Below are positions 34,958-44,711 of a stretch of DNA of 64,000 nt, piece after piece. Where the stretch lies: positions 79,849-143,848 of the forward strand of contig NZ_WKJL01000016.1 of NCBI RefSeq assembly GCF_009674565.1, in the 5' to 3' direction. The stretch's first letter is position 1. Each line of letters begins with the position of its first letter. The notes under the pieces were generated by a model that was not told the origin of the DNA, made no database searches, and saw only the letters and a program-made list of their open reading frames with translations. A program made the translations under genes and the position numbers. This stretch comes from Duganella aquatilis (lineage in GTDB: Bacteria > Pseudomonadota > Gammaproteobacteria > Burkholderiales > Burkholderiaceae_D).

Positions 34958-35083
34958 AAATACCTCATAAATTAGGAATTAAGGCAATATTATTGCTCAA
35001 ACTCGCGGGTCGTGGGAACTGTTTGCAATTTAATGCCGTGAAAGCGGATCTATACTGTGCGCTATTCGAATAAGGAGACACGC
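34958..35083. promoter_or_regulatory. Divergent promoter region between the Lrp-type regulator and HPPD
   Basis: 126 bases of markedly AT-rich sequence with AATATTATT and TTTGCAATTTAAT patches, as expected for Lrp-type binding. Specific -35/-10 boxes were not assigned with confidence. RBS AAGGAG lies before the HPPD ATG at 35084. Confidence 0.45.
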
Positions 35084-36202
<1,119 letters not shown>

Positions 36203-36221
36203 GGTGTAGAGTAAGACCAAA

Positions 36222-36287
36222 GCCGGTAGCAAAGCACCTAGACGGAGCACCGGCGTGAACGCGGCAGAGCCTACCCGGCGCTGCCGC
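36222..36287 (+). other. Two consecutive hairpins in the leader of the oxidoreductase gene
   Basis: GCCGGT (36222-36227) pairs with ACCGGC (36249-36254), and GCGGCAG (36261-36267) with CTGCCGC (36281-36287), both perfectly, within the 114-base gap after HPPD. No T-tract. Could be an mRNA processing or translational control element. Confidence 0.4.
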
Positions 36288-36316
36288 GCAGATTCGAGAA
36301 TATTGGAGACAAGACA

Positions 36317-39300
36317 ATGAATGCACCTCAAAAGGGTTTGCAGCTGGAGCCGGCCGACATTACGCTGGACGATAAATGGACCCTGGAGCGTGGCCGCGCC
36401 TTCATGACCGGCACGCAGGCGCTGATCCGCCTGCCGATGATGCAGCGCGAGCGCGATCTGAAGGCTGGCCTGAACACCGCCGGCTACATCACCGGCTATC
36501 GCGGTTCGCCGGTCACCAGCGTCGACATGACGGCGGTGAAGGCCAAGAAATACCTCGACGCGCACCACGTCAAATTCCATCCCGGGATGAACGAAGACCT
36601 CGCGGCCACCGCCGTCTGGGGCACGCAGCAGACCAATCTTTTCAAGGACGCCAAATACGACGGCGTCTTCTCCATGTGGTACGGCAAAGGCCCCGGCGTC
36701 GACCGCTGCGGAGACGTGTTCAAGCACGCCAACAACGCCGGCTCCGCCAAGCACGGCGGCGTGCTGGTACTGGCCGGCGACGACCACGCGGCCAAGTCCT
36801 CGTCCACCGCGCACCAGTCGGACCACATCCTGAACGCCTGCGGCATTCCGGTGCTGTATCCATCGTCGGTGCAGGAGTACATCGACTACGGCCTGCACGC
36901 ATGGGCGATGAGCCGCTACACCGGCCTGTGGGTGTCGATGAAGTGCGTGACCGACATCATCGAATCCGGCGCCGTGGTGGACTTCGATCCGGACCGCGTG
37001 CAGATCCAGCTGCCGACCGACTTCGAGCTGCCTGAAGGCGGTTTGAATATCCGCTGGCCGGACACGGTGCTGGACATGGAAGTCCGCATGAACAGCTACA
37101 AGTGGTACGCCGCGCTGGCCTACTGCCGCGCGAATAAGCTGAACAAGATCATCTGGGATTCGCCGAAGCCGAAGATCGGCATCATCACCGCCGGCAAATC
37201 CTACCTGGACACGCGCCAGGCGCTGGCCGACCTGGGCATCGACGAGCAGGCCGCCGCCGACATCGGCATCCGCCTGTACAAGATCGGCATGACCTGGCCG
37301 CTGGAAGCGGACGGCGTGCACGAATTCGCCAAGGGCCTCGATGAAATCCTGGTGGTGGAAGAGAAGCGCCAGATCCTCGAATACGCGCTGAAGGAAGAGC
37401 TGTACAACCTGCCGGACGGCGAACGTCCGCGCGTGGTCGGCAAGTTCGACGACACCGGCGAGTGGAGCAACAAGGGCAAGACCGGCCACGGCGACTGGCT
37501 GCTGCCGGCCACCTATGAACTGAATCCGGCGCAGATCGCGCGCGCCATCGCCTCGCGCATCGCGCACTATTGCGACGGTCATCCGGTGGCCAAGCGCGTG
37601 CAGGAACGCGTGGCCTACCTGGAAGCGAAAGAGCTGGCGCTGAAAACGCTGCCGACCAAGTCCAACCCGCAGACCGACCGCACGCCCTACTTCTGCTCCG
37701 GCTGCCCGCACAATTCCTCGACCAAGGTGCCGGAAGGGTCGCGCGCGCTGGCCGGCATCGGCTGCCACTACATGGTGCTGTGGATGGACCGCGAGACCTC
37801 GACCTTCACCCACATGGGCGCGGAAGGCGTGACGTGGGTGGGGCAGGCGCCGTTCACCAACGAGAAGCACGTGTTCACCAACCTGGGCGACGGCACCTAC
37901 TTCCATTCGGGGATACTGGCGATCCGCGCGGCGGTCGCGGCCAAGGTCAACATCACCTACAAGATCCTGTTCAACGACGCGGTCGCGATGACCGGCGGCC
38001 AGCAGTTCGACGGCCCGCTCGACCCAGGCATGATCTCGCGCCAGATCGCGGCCGAAGGCGTGACGCCGATTATCGTCGTCACCGACGAGCCGGAAAAATA
38101 CCCATCGGATTACAACTGGGCGCCAGGCGTCACCGTGCGCCATCGCAGCGAGTTGATGGATGTGCAGCGCGAGCTGCGCGACAAGCCGGGCGTGTCGGCC
38201 ATGATCTACGACCAGACCTGCGCGTCCGAAAAACGCCGCCGCCGGAAACGCAACGAATACCCTGATCCAGCCAAGCGCGCCGTCATCAACGAAGCGGTGT
38301 GCGAAGGTTGCGGCGACTGCTCGGTGCAGTCCAACTGCCTGTCGGTGGAGCCGCTGGAGACGGACCTGGGCCGCAAGCGCCAGATCAATCAATCGTCGTG
38401 CAACAAGGACTTCTCCTGCACCACCGGTTTCTGTCCGAGCTTTGTGACGGTGGAAGGCGGCGCGCTGAAGAAACCGAAGAAAGCCGCTGTCGAAGGTGGG
38501 GCCAATGCGGGCCCGCAGGCCGTGCTGCCGATGCCGGCGCTGCCATCGACCGCGACGCCGTTCGGCATCCTGATCACCGGCATCGGCGGCACCGGCGTGG
38601 TGACGGTCGGCCAGATCCTGGCCATGGCGGCCCACGTCGAAAACAAGGGCGCCATCGTGCTGGACATGAGCGGCCTGGCGCAGAAGGGCGGCCCGGTGAT
38701 GTCGCACGTGCGCCTGGCGGACAAGCAAAGCGATCTGCACTCGACCCGCGTCGGCACCGGCAGCGCCGATCTGGTGATCGGCTGCGACCTGATCGTCACC
38801 GCTTCGCGCGACGCCCTGTCGCGCATGGGCGAAGGCCGCACCCATGCGATGATCAACTCGACCGGTTCGTCGACCGCCGCTTTCGTCAAGAATCCGGACT
38901 GGCAGTTCCCGGATGCCGGCTCGCGCGGTGAAATCATCCGCGCCTGCGGCAACGACAATGTGGACTTCGTCGACGCCGGCCAGATCGCCACCGCATTGAT
39001 GGGCGACTCCATCGCCACCAATATGTTCATGCTGGGCTACGCGTTCCAGAAAGGCTTTGTACCGCTGAGCGAAGCGTCGCTGATCAAGGCGATTGAGCTG
39101 AACGGCGTGTCGGTGGCCTTCAACAAGGCCGCCTTCAACTGGGGCCGCACCGCCGCGCACGACCTGGCGTCGGTGACCAGGCTGACCACGCCGGCCAAGG
39201 TGATCGAATTCAAACGCATCCAGACGCTGGACGACATCGTCGCCAAGCGCGTGGAGCTGCTGACCGCGTACCAGGATGCGAATTATGCGAAACAGTATAA

Positions 39301-39892
39301 ATCGTTTGTCGATCAGGTTCGCGCGGAAGAGGCCAAGCTGGGCAAGAGCACCCGCCTGACCGAAGCCGTGGCGCGCTACTACTACAAGCTGATGGCCTAC
39401 AAGGATGAATACGAAGTCGCCCGCCTGTACACCGACGGCGCCTTCCAGCAGAAAGTCGCCGGCATGTTCGACGGCGACATCAAGCTGAAATTCCACCTGG
39501 CGCCGCCGCTGATGGCCAAGCACGACGCCCAGGGGCACCTGATCAAGAAGGAATTCGGTCCGTGGATGATGAAGGCGTTTGGCGTGCTGGCCAAGTTCAA
39601 GGGCCTGCGCGGCACGGCGCTGGATATCTTCGGCTACACGGCGGAACGCAAGTCTGAGCGCGCGCTGATCGGCGAGTACCGCGACACCGTCACCGGCCTG
39701 CTGTCCAAACTGACGGAGGAGAACCTGGCGCAGGCCGTGGCCATCGCCAGCATTCCGGAAGATATCCGCGGCTACGGCCACGTGAAGGAACGCCACCTGC
39801 TGGCCGCCAAGAAGAAGGAAGCGGCGCTGCTGGCGGCCTTCGGCAAGCCGGCGTCCAAGCTGGAAACGCCCGAAGCCACGCACGCGGCGTAA
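36317..39892 (+). CDS. Indolepyruvate ferredoxin oxidoreductase family protein (fused form)
   Basis: 1191 residues, the fused alpha/beta arrangement of indolepyruvate or 2-oxo acid oxidoreductases. N-terminal TPP-binding-type region with GYRGSPVTSVD and GVLVLAGDDHAAKSS. A C-terminal-type TPP/core domain contains YFCSGCPHNSST and GDGTYFHSG. A ferredoxin-like iron-sulfur segment near residue 660 has CEGCGDCSVQSNC and CTTGFCP. Then the gamma domain (GIGGTGVVTVGQILAMAA). It oxidises aryl- or branched-chain 2-oxo acids to acyl-CoA with reduction of ferredoxin. Following HPPD it suggests aromatic amino acid catabolism. Strong terminator after it. Confidence 0.92.
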   Translation: MNAPQKGLQLEPADITLDDKWTLERGRAFMTGTQALIRLPMMQRERDLKAGLNTAGYITGYRGSPVTSVDMTAVKAKKYLDAHHVKFHPGMNEDLAATAVWGTQQTNLFKDAKYDGVFSMWYGKGPGVDRCGDVFKHANNAGSAKHGGVLVLAGDDHAAKSSSTAHQSDHILNACGIPVLYPSSVQEYIDYGLHAWAMSRYTGLWVSMKCVTDIIESGAVVDFDPDRVQIQLPTDFELPEGGLNIRWPDTVLDMEVRMNSYKWYAALAYCRANKLNKIIWDSPKPKIGIITAGKSYLDTRQALADLGIDEQAAADIGIRLYKIGMTWPLEADGVHEFAKGLDEILVVEEKRQILEYALKEELYNLPDGERPRVVGKFDDTGEWSNKGKTGHGDWLLPATYELNPAQIARAIASRIAHYCDGHPVAKRVQERVAYLEAKELALKTLPTKSNPQTDRTPYFCSGCPHNSSTKVPEGSRALAGIGCHYMVLWMDRETSTFTHMGAEGVTWVGQAPFTNEKHVFTNLGDGTYFHSGILAIRAAVAAKVNITYKILFNDAVAMTGGQQFDGPLDPGMISRQIAAEGVTPIIVVTDEPEKYPSDYNWAPGVTVRHRSELMDVQRELRDKPGVSAMIYDQTCASEKRRRRKRNEYPDPAKRAVINEAVCEGCGDCSVQSNCLSVEPLETDLGRKRQINQSSCNKDFSCTTGFCPSFVTVEGGALKKPKKAAVEGGANAGPQAVLPMPALPSTATPFGILITGIGGTGVVTVGQILAMAAHVENKGAIVLDMSGLAQKGGPVMSHVRLADKQSDLHSTRVGTGSADLVIGCDLIVTASRDALSRMGEGRTHAMINSTGSSTAAFVKNPDWQFPDAGSRGEIIRACGNDNVDFVDAGQIATALMGDSIATNMFMLGYAFQKGFVPLSEASLIKAIELNGVSVAFNKAAFNWGRTAAHDLASVTRLTTPAKVIEFKRIQTLDDIVAKRVELLTAYQDANYAKQYKSFVDQVRAEEAKLGKSTRLTEAVARYYYKLMAYKDEYEVARLYTDGAFQQKVAGMFDGDIKLKFHLAPPLMAKHDAQGHLIKKEFGPWMMKAFGVLAKFKGLRGTALDIFGYTAERKSERALIGEYRDTVTGLLSKLTEENLAQAVAIASIPEDIRGYGHVKERHLLAAKKKEAALLAAFGKPASKLETPEATHAA

Positions 39893-39909
39893 GCCATTAC
39901 ACTTTATTC

Positions 39910-39936
39910 AACGGCCCTTCGGGGTCGTTTTTTTTT
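39910..39936 (+). terminator. Intrinsic terminator of the oxidoreductase gene
   Basis: ACGGCCC-TTCG-GGGTCGT (UUCG tetraloop, one G-U pair) followed by nine T, about 20 bases after the stop codon. Confidence 0.93.
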
Positions 39937-40071
39937 ATCTGTTCATTTTTGAACAGTGCTAGTGTTCGGATATGGTCGTTGTGCCGCTCAAACCTTGCAA
40001 ACGAGTAGTTTAGGCGCATGGCATGGCTTTTGCAGTATGGCCGGCATGGACTTTAACATTAGCTGAACACT

Positions 40072-42468
40072 ATGACTTTGCGCGATTTTCGTATTGGCTG
40101 GCGCTTGCTGCTGCAACACCCTGCATATTCCCTGGTCGTCACCGGCGGGCTGTCGATTGGTTTTGCCGCCTGCTTTCTGTTGTTCGGATTCGTTGAATTC
40201 TGCCTGAACTACAACAGTGCCGTGCCGCACAACGACCGTGTGGTCATGGCCAAGCAGCGCATCAATATCTTTCCGCGTCCCGAATGGCAGGCGATGGCTT
40301 TCCTGCCGTTGCGCGACGTCGCGCTGGCGAGCGGTATGGTGGAGGAGGCGAGCATCGCCAAGCCGATCGAAACGCCGCTGCGCGTCGGCGCCGAACTGCA
40401 TACCTTGAATGTGCAGGCGGTCGATCCGGAGTTCCGCACCATGTTCGCAGTGCGCACGCTGGACGGCGATTTGCAGGCGGCGCTGACGCAGGCGGACGGC
40501 GTTGCGCTGACGGTCACCGGCGCGCGCAAGCTGTTCGGCGATGGCGCCGTGCTGGGACGGGCCATCGATATCGGCGGCACCGCGTTGCAGGTGCGCGCGC
40601 TGCTGCGCGATCCACCGGCGAACAGCACGCAACTGTATGAGGCGCTGGTCGGGTCGAACAGCAGCGCCTGGAGCGATCGCGCCAAGGTCATGGACCAGTG
40701 GGTGAGCGGTGGCTTGTACCTGAAGCTGCGGCCCGGCGCATCGATGCCGGCGCTGAACGCGCTGCTGCAGCAGGCCAGCGACAATTCGCCGATCAGCCAG
40801 CAGATGGGCTCCATCATCGCCGGCACGCGCAATGGCGCCAAAGTCACCGACATCAGCCTGCTGCCGCTGCGCGACGCCTATTTCGATGAAGATCTGGCCG
40901 CCAGCCGCGCCGGCGACCAGTACGGCCAGCGCAGCAGCGTTTACAGCCTGCTGGCGGGCGGATTGCTGATCCTGCTGCTGGCCACCATCAACTACGTCAA
41001 CCTGGCCACGGTGCGTACCTTGCGCCGCCAGCGCGAAATCGGCATCCGCAAGCTGCTTGGCGTCGGCGCCTGGCGCCTGACCAGACAGTTTCTCAGCGAG
41101 GCGGTGCTGACCGCCGTGCTGGCGGCCGGCGCCGGCCTGTTGCTGGCGTGGCTGCTGCTGCCGGTGTTCTCCGATCTGGTCAATCGTCCGCTGGGCGGCA
41201 TGTTCACCCTGCGCGCATGCGTGCTGGCGCTGGTGTTCAGTGTGCTGGTCGGCGTGTGCGCCGGCGCGTATCCGGCCTGGCTGGCGCATCATGCGCTGCC
41301 CGGACCTGCGCTGGCGGGACGCGGCAATAGCGAAACGGTGGGCGGCCTGTGGGTGCGGCGTGTGCTCACCGTCCTGCAGTTCGCCAGCGCGATGGCGCTC
41401 AGTGCGACGGCGATGGCGGTCGGCTGGCAAACCTGGTTCGCCACCCATGCCTCTCCCGGCTTTGATCCGGATCATCTGCTGGTGCTGGCGTTGTCGTCCT
41501 ATGGGCAGAGCAACCCGCTCAACACCGCATTCGTGGAACAGCTGCGGCGCGTGCCACAGGTGGAAGGCGTTGCCACCATCTCCGAAGCGGTGGGCCGCGA
41601 CGTGAGTAAGAGCATCAACCGCATCCGCGGCGGGAACGGCACCGACGTGCCGATGGAATCGAAGTACGTCAGCGCGAACTGGTTCGCGCTGCACGGGCTG
41701 CACGCGGAGTTTGGCGAAGCGTTCGATCCACGGCGCGATGGCGATGGCAGCGAGGAGCAGGAAGTCAAGAAAGCCATGGTGAACGCCGCCGGCGCGCTGG
41801 CGCTGGGCTATGCGACGCCGCAGGAAGCCGTCGGCCACATGCTCAAGTCGGACTACCGCATCATCGGCATCGCGCCGGATGTGCGCTTCCAGGGCGTGCG
41901 TAATCCATCGCGCGCTGTCATTTATTTCGTCCGCCCGGCATCGGTGCTGACCATTCGCACCCGCTTGGGACTGGACGCGGCGTACGACGCCATCGGTCCG
42001 CTGTGGCGCAGCCACTTCCCGAACGACATCATGGAGTTGAAGACGCAGGAGTCGGTGCTGGCGGAACGCTACGTTGGTGATGCACGCCTGATCCGCATCC
42101 TCACCGCCACCAGCGCCATCGCCGTGGCGCTGGCGGGTTTCGGCATCTATGTGCTGTCGGCCTATAGCGTGCAGCGGCGCCGGCGCGAGATCGTCATGCG
42201 CAAGCTGCATGGCGCCGGACGGTCCGACATCGCGCTGATGATGGCGCGCGAATTCTCCGTGCTGGTCTGCACCGGCGCGCTGCTTGGCCTGCCGCTGGCA
42301 TGGCTGGCGATACAGCGTTACCTGGCCAGTTACGTCGAACATGCGCCGCTGGTTGCATGGACCCTGGCCGCGGCGCTGGGCATGGCCCTGCTGGTGGCGT
42401 TGCTGGCCACCGCGCGCCATACGCTGACGGCGTTGCGCATGTCGCCGGCGCTGGCGCTGCGCGATTAA
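40072..42468 (+). CDS. Orphan FtsX/MacB-like ABC transporter permease
   Basis: 798 residues with the layout of two fused MacB-type permease units: helix near residues 20-42, a large periplasmic domain, three helices at about 295-400, a second periplasmic domain, and three helices at about 665-790. RREIGIRKLLGVG and RREIVMRKLHGAG are the duplicated cytoplasmic loops that contact the ATPase. No ABC ATPase lies beside it, so it must use one encoded elsewhere or be an acidobacterial-type duplicated orphan permease. It begins after a terminator and an AT-rich promoter region. Substrate unknown. Confidence 0.82.
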   Translation: MTLRDFRIGWRLLLQHPAYSLVVTGGLSIGFAACFLLFGFVEFCLNYNSAVPHNDRVVMAKQRINIFPRPEWQAMAFLPLRDVALASGMVEEASIAKPIETPLRVGAELHTLNVQAVDPEFRTMFAVRTLDGDLQAALTQADGVALTVTGARKLFGDGAVLGRAIDIGGTALQVRALLRDPPANSTQLYEALVGSNSSAWSDRAKVMDQWVSGGLYLKLRPGASMPALNALLQQASDNSPISQQMGSIIAGTRNGAKVTDISLLPLRDAYFDEDLAASRAGDQYGQRSSVYSLLAGGLLILLLATINYVNLATVRTLRRQREIGIRKLLGVGAWRLTRQFLSEAVLTAVLAAGAGLLLAWLLLPVFSDLVNRPLGGMFTLRACVLALVFSVLVGVCAGAYPAWLAHHALPGPALAGRGNSETVGGLWVRRVLTVLQFASAMALSATAMAVGWQTWFATHASPGFDPDHLLVLALSSYGQSNPLNTAFVEQLRRVPQVEGVATISEAVGRDVSKSINRIRGGNGTDVPMESKYVSANWFALHGLHAEFGEAFDPRRDGDGSEEQEVKKAMVNAAGALALGYATPQEAVGHMLKSDYRIIGIAPDVRFQGVRNPSRAVIYFVRPASVLTIRTRLGLDAAYDAIGPLWRSHFPNDIMELKTQESVLAERYVGDARLIRILTATSAIAVALAGFGIYVLSAYSVQRRRREIVMRKLHGAGRSDIALMMAREFSVLVCTGALLGLPLAWLAIQRYLASYVEHAPLVAWTLAAALGMALLVALLATARHTLTALRMSPALALRD

Positions 42469-42509
42469 TTTTTCAGTCTGTTTCAGTTGGCTCATTCGGA
42501 GTAAATCAC

Positions 42510-44594
42510 ATGCACCTGTATCAAAGAATCGCCAGCGCGGCGCTGCTTGCGCTCGCGCTGCTGGGGGGCGCTCGCGCCCAGGAAAACGATCCCTATCTGT
42601 GGCTGGAGGATGTCCACGGCGACAAGCCGATGGAATGGGTCGGCGCGCAGAACGCCGCCGCCATGAAGACGCTGCAGGCCGCGCCTGAATACCTCGACAT
42701 CCGCAACAGCGTGCGCACCATGCTGAATTCCAGCGCGCGCCTGCCGGACGTGGCCATGCACGGCGGCTTCCTGTACAACTTCTGGATCGACGCGCAGCAT
42801 CAGCGCGGCGTGTGGCGGCGCACGACGATGGCGCAGTACCGTTTGCCGGAACCGGCATGGGAAACCATGATCGATCTCGATCAACTGGCCGCCGAGGAAA
42901 ACGAGAAGTGGGTCTGGCATGACGTCCAGTGCCTGTATCCGAAGGCGGAGCGCTGCCTGGTGCTGCTGTCGCGCGGCGGCGGCGACGCCATCGTCGCGCG
43001 CGAGTTCGACACCGTGACGCGCCGCTTCGTCAAGGACGGCTTCAATCTGCCGGAAGCAAAGAGCGAGCTGGCATGGGTGGACCGCGACACGGTGCTGGTC
43101 GCCACCGATTTCGGCGCCGGCTCGACCACGGCGTCCGGCTATGCGCGCATCGTCAAGGAGTGGAAGCGCGGCACGCCGCTGACCGCCGCCCGCACGCTGT
43201 TTGAAGGGAAGGCGGACGACATGCGCGTCGCGGCCGAGAAAAACTTCACGCCGGGCCATGCCTACCAGTTCATCACGCGCACCATCAACTACTACAGCAC
43301 CGAAGTGTTCCTGCGCGACGGCGACAAGCTGGCGAAGGTGCCGGTGCCGGACGACGCCCAGATCTACACGCTGGGCGGGCAGTTGATCGTCCAGCTCAAC
43401 GCCGAGTGGAATGTCGGCGGCAAGCATTATCCGCAAGGCGCGCTGCTGGCGACGGACCTGCGCCGCTTCATGGGCGGCGAGCGCCGCTTCGCCGTGCTGT
43501 TTACGCCTACGCCAACCAGTTCGCTGGACGGCGTCAGCGTCACGCATGGCGCGCTGGTGTTGAATATCCTGGATAACGTGCGCAACCGGCTGGTGGAAGT
43601 GCGCAGCGTGCGCGGACAATGGCGGCAGCGCAGCGTCGACGCGCCGGCCTTCGGCCAGTTGAACGTGGCCGCGCTGGACCCGGTGGCGTCCGACGATTAC
43701 ATCCTGAAGGTGACCGATTTCCTGCATCCCACCACCACCTATCTGGGCCGCGTCGGCAGCGACCAGCGCAGCGTGCTCAAATCCATGCCGGCCTTCTTCG
43801 ACGCCGCGCCGTACACGGTGCAGCAGTTCCACGCCGTGTCGAAGGATGGCACGCGGGTGCCGTACTTCGTGGTGATGGACAAGCGCGCGCCGCTTGATGG
43901 CGGCAATCCCACGCTGCTGAACGCCTACGGCGGCTTCCAGCTGCCGATGAAGCCTTACTATCTCGGCCCGATGGGCGACGCCTGGCTCAAACACGGCGGC
44001 GTGTATGTGCTGGCGAATATCCGCGGCGGCGGCGAGTTCGGCCCGGCGTGGCACCAGGCGGCGGTCAAGCAGAACCGCCAGCGCGCCTTCGACGACTTCC
44101 TGGCCGTGGCCGAGGATCTTGTCCAGCGCAAGATCACCAGCCCGCGCCACCTGGGCATTTCCGGCCGCAGCAACGGCGGCCTGCTGGTCGGCGCCGCCTT
44201 CACCCAGCGTCCGGATCTGTTCAACGCCGTGGTGTGCGGCGCCCCGCTGCTGGACATGCGCCGTTTCAGCAAGCTGCTGGCCGGCGCCTCATGGATCGCG
44301 GAATACGGCGATCCGGACGATCCTGAGCAGTGGGCCTACATCGGCAAATATTCGCCTTATCAGAATGTACAGAAGGGCGTGCGCTATCCGCGCGTGCTGT
44401 TCACCACCTCGACCAGCGACGACCGCGTCCACCCCGGCCATGCGCGCAAGATGGCGGCCCGGATGGAGGAACAGGGCCACGAGGTGCTGTATTGGGAAAA
44501 TACCGAGGGAGGGCATTCCGCCGCAGCGTCCATCGCCCAAGAGGTGGAGTGGTGGGCGGTAACCTACAGTTTCCTGCTGAATCAGCTCAAATAA
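42510..44594 (+). CDS. Prolyl oligopeptidase (S9A) family serine peptidase
   Basis: 694 residues from ATG 42510. Signal peptide MHLYQRIASAALLALALLGG ending ARA, then QENDPYLWLEDVHG, the family N-terminus, so it is exported. The seven-bladed propeller occupies about residues 70-400. The catalytic domain has FGPAWHQAA and triad S554 (GRSNGG), D638 (STSDDRVH) and H669 (EGGHSAA), giving the S9 arrangement. It cleaves proline- or similar-containing peptides in the periplasm. Starts 41 bases after the permease and may be co-transcribed with it. Confidence 0.93.
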   Translation: MHLYQRIASAALLALALLGGARAQENDPYLWLEDVHGDKPMEWVGAQNAAAMKTLQAAPEYLDIRNSVRTMLNSSARLPDVAMHGGFLYNFWIDAQHQRGVWRRTTMAQYRLPEPAWETMIDLDQLAAEENEKWVWHDVQCLYPKAERCLVLLSRGGGDAIVAREFDTVTRRFVKDGFNLPEAKSELAWVDRDTVLVATDFGAGSTTASGYARIVKEWKRGTPLTAARTLFEGKADDMRVAAEKNFTPGHAYQFITRTINYYSTEVFLRDGDKLAKVPVPDDAQIYTLGGQLIVQLNAEWNVGGKHYPQGALLATDLRRFMGGERRFAVLFTPTPTSSLDGVSVTHGALVLNILDNVRNRLVEVRSVRGQWRQRSVDAPAFGQLNVAALDPVASDDYILKVTDFLHPTTTYLGRVGSDQRSVLKSMPAFFDAAPYTVQQFHAVSKDGTRVPYFVVMDKRAPLDGGNPTLLNAYGGFQLPMKPYYLGPMGDAWLKHGGVYVLANIRGGGEFGPAWHQAAVKQNRQRAFDDFLAVAEDLVQRKITSPRHLGISGRSNGGLLVGAAFTQRPDLFNAVVCGAPLLDMRRFSKLLAGASWIAEYGDPDDPEQWAYIGKYSPYQNVQKGVRYPRVLFTTSTSDDRVHPGHARKMAARMEEQGHEVLYWENTEGGHSAAASIAQEVEWWAVTYSFLLNQLK

Positions 44595-44711
44595 TGCTTG
44601 TCATGAAATAACTTTATTCAGATTATCGTATAAGCATGTAAGAAAACATTCGTTCAGTAATAGTTCGAGGATTGATAAGGTGTCGACCTTTTCATTGCTG
44701 GACTATTTACA

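Noticed and set aside
44595..44711. Fur box or cobalamin riboswitch before the TonB receptor
   Set aside because: The AT-rich leader has no recognisable Fur palindrome or B12-box, and the receptor subtype is not the siderophore kind.
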